A stretch of DNA of 5,042 nt from Bacteroidales bacterium UBA1711 (lineage in GTDB: Bacteria; Bacteroidota; Bacteroidia; Bacteroidales; P3). Under the pieces are notes generated by a model. The model was not told where the DNA came from. It made no database searches and saw nothing but the letters and a program-made list of their open reading frames with translations. The translations under genes were made by a program, and so were the position numbers. Below, piece after piece: positions 1-3,666 of this stretch. Position 1 is the stretch's first letter. Each line of letters begins with the position of its first letter. Where the stretch lies: the NCBI GenBank assembly GCA_002317325.1, contig DCJB01000058.1:1-5042 (forward strand), given 5' to 3'.

Positions 1-204
1 GCGGAAGGGCTCAAACAGGGCAGGGCAAAAGGCCGCAAAGAAGGCTTGGCGAAAGGCCGCGAAGAAGGCTTGGCAAAAGGCCGCGAAGAAGGCGGTGTTT
101 CAAAAGCCCGCGACATTGCGCGGCAATTACTGCAAATGGGGTTGCCCATGGAGCAAATCATCAAGGCGACAGGACTCTCCGAGACGGAGATACAGGCGTT
201 GTAG
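1..204 (+). CDS. Rpn/PDDEXK-family nuclease (putative transposase), C-terminal fragment
   Basis: This is a 67-residue open frame running in from the left edge to a TAG stop at 202-204; the start and catalytic domain lie outside the window. Residues 9-31 are a charged Lys/Arg/Glu/Gly repeat (AKGRKEGL, AKGREEGL, AKGREEG). A compact ending follows, in which residues 37-49 read ARDIARQLLQMGL, then PMEQIIKATGLSETEIQAL. This arrangement, a Glu/Lys/Arg/Gly repeat followed by an 'A..LL.MG...E.I...TGLS..EI..L' helical ending, is typical of Rpn (YhgA-like, PD-(D/E)XK) proteins, which promote RecA-independent recombination and are often annotated as putative transposases. The family call is by recognition of the tail only, as the nuclease core is not visible. 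Other proteins with the same repeat tail cannot be excluded. The following spacer also contains inverted repeats, which fits a mobile or fast-changing region. Confidence 0.7.
   Translation, partial: AEGLKQGRAKGRKEGLAKGREEGLAKGREEGGVSKARDIARQLLQMGLPMEQIIKATGLSETEIQAL
25..93 (+). repeat. 24-bp in-frame tandem repeat (about 2.9 copies)
   Basis: Units lie at 25-48, 49-72 and 73-93 (the last is 21 nt long), each encoding AKGR(K/E)EGL or its start. They differ by only one or two bases (gca/gcg for Ala, aaa/gaa at the fifth codon). Because the unit is a whole number of codons, gain or loss of copies would lengthen or shorten the charged linker without a frameshift. Confidence 0.85.
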
Positions 205-215
205 GTTCTGCGGGG

Positions 216-273
216 GTCAGGCTCTCTCGAACTGAAATCCTTGAAGAGCGGACACTTTTCGAGAGGGGGTGAC
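216..273. repeat. Imperfect inverted repeat just after the Rpn-like stop
   Basis: The left arm 216-231 (GTCAGGCTCTCTCGAA) is the reverse complement of the right arm 258-273 at 12 of 16 positions. It includes a perfect 8-bp core, CTCTCGAA (224-231) against TTCGAGAG (258-265), and perfect outer GTCA/TGAC tetramers. The arms are separated by 26 nt. No T-run follows, and the loop is long for an intrinsic terminator. It may instead be an mRNA 3'-end structure, a protein-binding palindrome or the remnant of a mobile-element end; the sequence does not decide between these. Confidence 0.5.
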
Positions 274-364
274 ACCGCATTGGGTACAGCAATACTCAAT
301 CGATAGTTGCTGTTGCTGGGAGTCTGCTTTTGGGTGCGTTCTAGCTGATATTCAAATTGCTAAG

Positions 365-420
365 ACTCATTCTGCTTTGCAGCCTCCTGTAGCGGCGGAT
401 TGTACTGCGTAGGAATGAGT
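365..420. repeat. Inverted repeat / possible stem-loop
   Basis: ACTCATTC at 365-372 is a perfect inverted match to GAATGAGT at 413-420. Inside it, GCAG (379-382) can pair with CTGC (405-408), leaving an asymmetric internal loop of 6 and 4 nt. The 22-nt apical part has no strong pairing that I can see. Whether it is transcribed is unknown; no promoter match was found just upstream. Confidence 0.35.
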
Positions 421-496
421 AAACGGATTGAATGTTCCTCTCGGATTTGCAATCTGGGCCAACAGGGGGGGACGGAGGGGGCGAACTGAAGGCGGT

Positions 497-523
497 CGGG
501 AGATTCGGGGGCGGGAGATTCGG
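497..523 (+). repeat. 12-bp direct repeat, 15-bp period
   Basis: CGGGAGATTCGG occurs exactly at 497-508 and again at 512-523, inside the G-rich block upstream of the glycosidase promoter. Two copies this close could be a regulator half-site pair or a small slippage duplication. Confidence 0.6.
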
Positions 524-527
524 TGAC

Positions 528-550
528 GGGGTGCCGGGGACGGGGAGGGG
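528..550 (+). other. Canonical G-quadruplex motif upstream of the promoter
   Basis: Four runs of exactly four G lie at 528-531, 536-539, 542-545 and 547-550, with loops of 4, 2 and 1 nt (TGCC, AC, A). This satisfies the standard intramolecular quadruplex pattern with four tetrads and short loops. It is on the non-template strand, 14 nt upstream of the TTTG box of the predicted promoter. The motif is read directly; folding in the cell is inference. Confidence 0.7.
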
Positions 551-564
551 AGAGTGAAGAATTT

Positions 565-596
565 TTTGCGGGGGTGGGGAAAAAGTGGTATCTTTG
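565..596 (+). promoter_or_regulatory. Bacteroidota-type housekeeping promoter for the GH109-like gene
   Basis: A TTTG at 565-568 (end of TTTTTTG, 562-568) is separated by 20 nt from TATCTTTG at 589-596. This matches the Bacteroidota sigma-factor consensus TTTG-N19-21-TAnnTTTG in both boxes. Transcription would begin near 601-604, giving a short A-rich leader of about 20 nt before the ATG at 621. The match also shows that the upstream in-frame GTG at 585 cannot be the start codon, because it lies inside the promoter. Confidence 0.85.
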
Positions 597-620
597 CAGG
601 GCAATAGAAAACTGACGAGT

Positions 621-2027
621 ATGCGGAAATTGTTTTTCTTTATACTGACATTCACTGCAATAGTGACGGCTGTGGGGCAGGAGGCGGAGTATGTGCAGCA
701 GTACAGCTGGCCGTGGCACTGGAGGGAGGGAACGATAGTGACCGAGCCCGCGCCGGCCACCGAGGGGCAGCGGACTGCCATCGGCATGGCGGCGCCCGCC
801 ATAGACACGGTGCGGGTGGGCTTTGTGGGCCTCGGAATGCGAGGGTCCGACGCGGTGCGGCGGTTCACCCACATTGAGGGGGTGCGCATTGCGGCGCTGT
901 GCGACTATGAGGCCGACCGGGTGGAGGCGAGCAGCCGCTTTTTGCGCGAGGCAGGGCTTCCGCCCGCGGCATGCTACAGCGGCGAGGAGGGATACAAGGC
1001 GCTGTGCGCCAATCCCGATATAGACTTGGTATATGTGGCCACCGACTGGCACCACCACTTCTTGGTGGCCAAGTGCGCCATAGAGCACGGCAAGCACGCG
1101 GCGGTGGAGGTGCCGTCGGCCATGACGCTGACGGAGTGCTGGGCGCTGGTGAACTTGGTGGAGCAGCGGCGGCGCCACTGCGTGATATTGGAGAACTGCT
1201 GCTATGACGAGTTCGAGCTCAACACGCTGCACATGGCCCAGCAGGGGCTGTTTGGCGAGATTGTGCGGGTGCAGGGGGCCTATATCCACACGCTGGACGA
1301 ATACTGGATGCAATATTGGAAGCAGGGGCCGGAGGACCGCTTGGGCTGGCGGCTGCGATGGAACCGCGACTATGCGGGGGACGTATATCCCACCCACGGT
1401 TTGGGACCGGTGGCACAGCTGTTGGACATCCACCGGGGCGACCGAATGGCCACCCTCACCGCGATGGCCACCGCCTCGTTCCGCGGCCGCGAGCTGGCGG
1501 AGCAGTACGGGGGCGAGCCGTGTCCGGACTTCAAGAACGGAGACCACACGACCACCCTCATCCGCACCGTGAAGGGCAAGGTGATAGAGATACAGCACAA
1601 CGTGATGACCCCGCAGCCCTACAGCCGCCTCTACCAGCTGACCGGCACCCGCGGGTTCGCCAACAAGTACCCGACGGAGGGCTACTATCTGTACGACGGC
1701 ACGTACAGCCACCGATTTCTGACGGACAGTGCCCGGGCGGCGTTGGAGACCCGCTACCGCAGCCCGCTGTTAGCGGAGTATGCCGAGAAGGCACACCGGG
1801 TGGGCGGCCACGGCGGGATGGACTACACGATGGACGCACGACTCATCTACTGCCTCCGCAACGGGCTGCCCACGGACATGGATGTATATGACTTGGCGGA
1901 GTGGTGCAGTCTGGCCGAGCTGGGCGCCCTAAGCCTCGAGCACGGATCGGCGCCAGTGGAGTTTCCCGACTTCACGCGGGGCCACTGGCAGGACCTGAAG
2001 GGCTTCCGCCACTGGCAGAAGAAGTGA
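621..2027 (+). CDS. GH109-like NAD-dependent glycoside hydrolase (probable alpha-N-acetylgalactosaminidase), Gfo/Idh/MocA fold
   Basis: The 468-residue protein is probably exported and probably removes terminal alpha-linked N-acetylgalactosamine from glycans such as mucin O-glycans. GH109 enzymes use a tightly bound NAD+ in a redox-assisted mechanism. Residues 1-19 (MRKLFFFILTFTAIVTAVG) form a signal peptide with a likely signal peptidase I site before QEAEY; no lipobox cysteine is seen. A linker runs to about residue 62. The Rossmann domain starts at VRVGFVGLGMRG, with the GxGxxG dinucleotide motif at G70, G72 and G75, and continues through LCDYE (93-97) and DLVYVATDW (135-143). E163-V-P occupies the place of the EKP motif of ordinary Gfo/Idh dehydrogenases, as is usual in GH109. 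GH109-like blocks follow: ENCCYDEFEL (191-200), YPTHGLGP with H259 (256-263), IHRGDRM (270-276), NGDHTTTLIRT (306-316), QLTGTRGFANKYPTEGY (339-355), GGHGGMD (395-401), CLRNGLPTDMDVYDLAEW (411-428) and SAPVEFPDFTRG (443-454). Length is normal for the family. ATG 621 is chosen because the promoter overlaps the upstream GTG and the signal peptide begins here. Substrate specificity is inferred from the family. Confidence 0.88.
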   Translation: MRKLFFFILTFTAIVTAVGQEAEYVQQYSWPWHWREGTIVTEPAPATEGQRTAIGMAAPAIDTVRVGFVGLGMRGSDAVRRFTHIEGVRIAALCDYEADRVEASSRFLREAGLPPAACYSGEEGYKALCANPDIDLVYVATDWHHHFLVAKCAIEHGKHAAVEVPSAMTLTECWALVNLVEQRRRHCVILENCCYDEFELNTLHMAQQGLFGEIVRVQGAYIHTLDEYWMQYWKQGPEDRLGWRLRWNRDYAGDVYPTHGLGPVAQLLDIHRGDRMATLTAMATASFRGRELAEQYGGEPCPDFKNGDHTTTLIRTVKGKVIEIQHNVMTPQPYSRLYQLTGTRGFANKYPTEGYYLYDGTYSHRFLTDSARAALETRYRSPLLAEYAEKAHRVGGHGGMDYTMDARLIYCLRNGLPTDMDVYDLAEWCSLAELGALSLEHGSAPVEFPDFTRGHWQDLKGFRHWQKK

Positions 2028-2044
2028 GAGGCGAAAGCGAGAAC

Positions 2045-2066
2045 GGGACGGAGTCTTGAACGTCCC
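2045..2066 (+). repeat. Small hairpin between the GH109-like and U32 genes
   Basis: GGGACG (2045-2050) pairs perfectly with CGTCCC (2061-2066) around a 10-nt loop, within the 65-nt intergenic gap. No T-run follows, so it is not a convincing intrinsic terminator; it could affect mRNA stability or be chance. No Bacteroidota promoter match is visible in the gap, so transcription probably continues into the downstream gene. Confidence 0.35.
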
Positions 2067-2092
2067 ACCGAGACAAACAGAACGAAAAGCAA

Positions 2093-3349
2093 ATGCAGAC
2101 AGAGAAGATAGAAATCATGGCCCCGGTGGGGTCATACGAGAGCTTGGCCGCCGCGATACAGGCGGGGGCGGACGCCGTCTATTTCGGCGTGGGCAACCTG
2201 AATATGCGGTCGCGGTCGGCGGCAAACTTCGACTTAGACGACTTGGCCCACATAGCGGAGAGCGCCCACCGCCACGGGGTGCGCACCTATCTGACGGTGA
2301 ACACCATCATCTATAACCACGAGATAGAGGAGATGCGCGCCTTGGTGCGAGCCGCCCAAACGGCGGGCATCAGCGCCGTGATAGCCTCCGACATGGCGGT
2401 CATCACCTACGCCCACAGCATAGGGATGGAGGTGCATATCTCGACCCAGTGCAACGTCTCCAACACCGAGGCCGCCCGATTCTTTGCCCAGTACGCCGAC
2501 GTGGTGGTGACGGCCCGCGAGCTGTCACTGCGGCAGGTGGCTGAAATCACCCAATACATACGCGAGAACGACATCCGCGGTCCCAAGGGAGAGCTGCTGC
2601 AGGTGGAGGTGTTCGCCCACGGGGCTCTGTGTATGTCGGTGAGCGGCAAGTGCTATCTGAGCCTCGACAACTACGGCAGCAGCGCCAACCGCGGGGCCTG
2701 CCTCCAGCCTTGCCGCCGCGAGTACTTGGTGCGGGACCTTGAGAGCGGCACCGAACTGGTGGTGGATAACAAGTATATCATGTCGCCCAAGGACCTCTGC
2801 ACCATCGGCTTCTTAGACAAGATAGTGCGTGCCGGGGTGCGAGTGCTGAAGATAGAGGGCCGCGGCCGCTCGGCCGACTATGTGAAGGTGGTGGTGGAGT
2901 GCTACCGTGAGGCGCTGGCCGCCATCGGCGACGGCACCTACAGCCCGGAGAAGATAGCCGCATGGACCGCGCGACTCGGCACGGTGTTCAACCGCGGCTT
3001 TTGGGACGGCTACTATCTCGGCCGCAAAATGGGCGAGTGGAGCGAGCGTTACGGCTCCCAGGCCACGGAGGTGAAGGTATATCTGGGCCGCGTGACCAAC
3101 TACTACAACCGCCCCGCAGTGGCGGAGATGAAGATTGAGACCGCCCAAGAGCTGCGCCGGGGCGACCGCCTAATGGTGACGGGGCAGACCACCGGGGTCT
3201 ATACCGCCACCGCGGAAGACCTGCGCATAGGCGACGAGGGAGAGTCCGTCGAGGCCGTGAGGCAGGGCAACGTGTTCAGCCTCAAGACCAGCCAGCCCCT
3301 CCACCGCGGCGACAAACTCTACCGCATCGACACCGTAGATTTAATTTAG
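2093..3349 (+). CDS. U32-family protein (annotated as peptidase U32; TrhP/YrrO- and PrtC-related)
   Basis: This is a complete 418-residue cytoplasmic protein without signal peptide or membrane segment. The N-terminal part is a TIM-barrel-type U32 domain (IMAPVGSYESLAAAIQAGAD, 8-27; VYFGVGNLNMRSRSAANF, 29-46). The U32 signature E-x-F-x-H-G-A-x-C-M-S-x-S-G-x-C lies at 172-187. Cysteines C180, C187, C203 or C207 (RGACLQPCR, 200-208) and C236 (SPKDLC, 231-236) fit the four-cysteine [4Fe-4S] pattern known in UbiU/UbiV and related U32 proteins. KIEGRGRSADYV is at 253-264. From about residue 326 (EVKVYLGRVTNYY) a beta-barrel resembling EF-Tu domain 2 / the U32 C-terminal domain runs to the end. Well-studied relatives hydroxylate RNA (TrhP at tRNA U34, RlhA in 23S rRNA) or act in ubiquinone hydroxylation; the old 'collagenase' name comes from Porphyromonas PrtC. 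An RNA-hydroxylation role is likeliest, but the exact subfamily is not certain, so no symbol is given. ATG 2093 follows an A-rich leader, and MQTEKIEIMAPVGS is a typical beginning. The stop codon lies inside a repeat. Confidence 0.9.
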   Translation: MQTEKIEIMAPVGSYESLAAAIQAGADAVYFGVGNLNMRSRSAANFDLDDLAHIAESAHRHGVRTYLTVNTIIYNHEIEEMRALVRAAQTAGISAVIASDMAVITYAHSIGMEVHISTQCNVSNTEAARFFAQYADVVVTARELSLRQVAEITQYIRENDIRGPKGELLQVEVFAHGALCMSVSGKCYLSLDNYGSSANRGACLQPCRREYLVRDLESGTELVVDNKYIMSPKDLCTIGFLDKIVRAGVRVLKIEGRGRSADYVKVVVECYREALAAIGDGTYSPEKIAAWTARLGTVFNRGFWDGYYLGRKMGEWSERYGSQATEVKVYLGRVTNYYNRPAVAEMKIETAQELRRGDRLMVTGQTTGVYTATAEDLRIGDEGESVEAVRQGNVFSLKTSQPLHRGDKLYRIDTVDLI

Positions 3350-3416
3350 AATTAAGAATTTAGTGTTAGGCGGAAGCGGGAAGAGAATTAAGAATATAGA
3401 GTTGGGCGGAAGCCGG
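3348..3416 (+). repeat. Two tandem copies of an AT-rich/GC-rich 33-nt repeat (36-nt period)
   Basis: Copy 1 is 3348-3380 and copy 2 is 3384-3416, identical at 29 of 33 positions. Each begins with AGAATTAAGAAT and carries GGCGGAAGC in its second half (3369-3377 and 3405-3413). Copy 2 contains the mini-hairpin GGC-GGAA-GCC (3405-3414), whose last pair is disrupted in copy 1. The first copy begins in the last two bases of the U32 TAG stop, so the repeat is fused directly to the gene end. Confidence 0.85.
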
Positions 3417-3444
3417 TTAGGGGATACAATCACTTTTTTCTATG

Positions 3445-3587
3445 TTATTAATCTTTTTTTCCACTTCCCATTCTATCCTATCCTATCCTTTCCCATTCTT
3501 TCCTTTCTTATCCTCTCCCATTCTTTCCTTTCCCATTCCTTCCTTTCCTCCCCCTTTCCTATTCTCACCACTTCTTTCCTCAATTCT
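3445..3587 (+). repeat. Polypyrimidine tract with degenerate tandem repeats, 143 nt without a G
   Basis: No G occurs on the + strand from 3445 to 3587, and only two (3588, 3620) from 3445 to 3668. CCCATTCT recurs at 3467, 3492 and 3517 (exact 25-nt spacing), with a variant CCCATTCC at 3532. A 5-bp unit ATCCT repeats three times at 3475-3489 and forms a perfect 14-nt mirror repeat at 3476-3489. The tract is nearly homopyrimidine (only scattered A), a composition associated with slippage and with triplex-type DNA structures. Confidence 0.8.
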
Positions 3588-3635
3588 GTTTTCTTCACCT
3601 TATTCTCCAACTTCCACCTGTTCACTCAAATAATT

Positions 3636-3651
3636 CTAATATCTTAATTCT
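3636..3651 (-). repeat. Inverted copy of the AT-rich repeat start
   Basis: CTAATATCTTAATTCT is the reverse complement of 3348-3363 at 14 of 16 positions, including a perfect 10-bp core (TCTTAATTCT at 3642-3651 against AGAATTAAGA at 3348-3357). It lies 15 nt before the radA start codon, so the spacer is bracketed by inverted repeats. AT-rich sequences can match by chance, which lowers confidence that this is a true element end. Confidence 0.55.
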
Positions 3652-3666
3652 TAATCATTAATTCTC

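Larger units (their letters stand above)
205..620. other. Non-coding spacer upstream of the GH109-like gene
   Basis: This is a 416-nt stretch with no credible gene on either strand. Its first part (about 274-460) is visibly lower in GC than the surrounding genes and shows nothing beyond an inverted-repeat pair. The part from about 465 to 588 is strongly G-rich and C-poor on the + strand and ends in the promoter. Long minus-strand frames crossing this region run on through the glycosidase gene in antisense, and their low-complexity Pro/Arg/His-rich translations look like composition artefacts. Confidence 0.7.
3350..3666. other. Repeat-rich, compositionally deviant spacer before radA
   Basis: The 317-nt spacer consists of the 36-nt-period repeats, a T-rich bridge (about 3417-3460), a long C/T-rich tract and an AT-rich end abutting the radA ATG. 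Plus-strand open frames here translate to low-complexity Phe/Pro/Ser/Leu strings and are not genes. No Bacteroidota promoter match could be found directly ahead of radA: G is almost absent from 3445 to 3668, so a TAnnTTTG box cannot occur there. The source of radA transcription is therefore unclear from this window. Confidence 0.75.

Noticed and set aside
224..265. Intrinsic terminator for the Rpn-like gene
   Set aside because: The stem is 8 bp with a 26-nt loop and is followed by a G-run rather than a T-run.
329..360. Second Bacteroidota-type promoter in the first spacer
   Set aside because: A TTTG is present at 329-332, but no TAnnTTTG box occurs at the required distance.
585..620. Upstream GTG start giving 12 extra residues on the GH109-like protein
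   Set aside because: The GTG lies within the predicted promoter, upstream of the expected transcription start, and would bury the signal peptide; ATG 621 gives a standard signal peptide.
360..1712. Long minus-strand open frame (450 codons) across the spacer and the GH109-like gene
   Set aside because: It lies antisense to a well-supported gene; its translation is rich in His/Arg/Pro/Leu with no recognisable domain, as expected of an antisense frame in GC-rich DNA. The overlapping minus-strand frame 341-889 is rejected for the same reason.
3405..3460. Intrinsic terminator for the U32 gene (GGC-GGAA-GCC plus later T-runs)
   Set aside because: The stem is only 3 bp and the T-runs (from 3434 and 3454) lie 20 nt or more downstream, so the geometry does not fit.
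3467..3540. CRISPR array suggested by the regularly spaced CCCATTCT units
   Set aside because: The repeated unit is about 8-15 nt, degenerate and continuous with the pyrimidine tract, with no distinct spacers and no cas genes.
3363..3647. Plus-strand open frame of 94 codons in the spacer before radA
   Set aside because: Most of the translation is low-complexity Phe/Pro/Ser/Leu from the pyrimidine tract, with part of it covering the 36-nt repeats. There is no plausible start context or domain.
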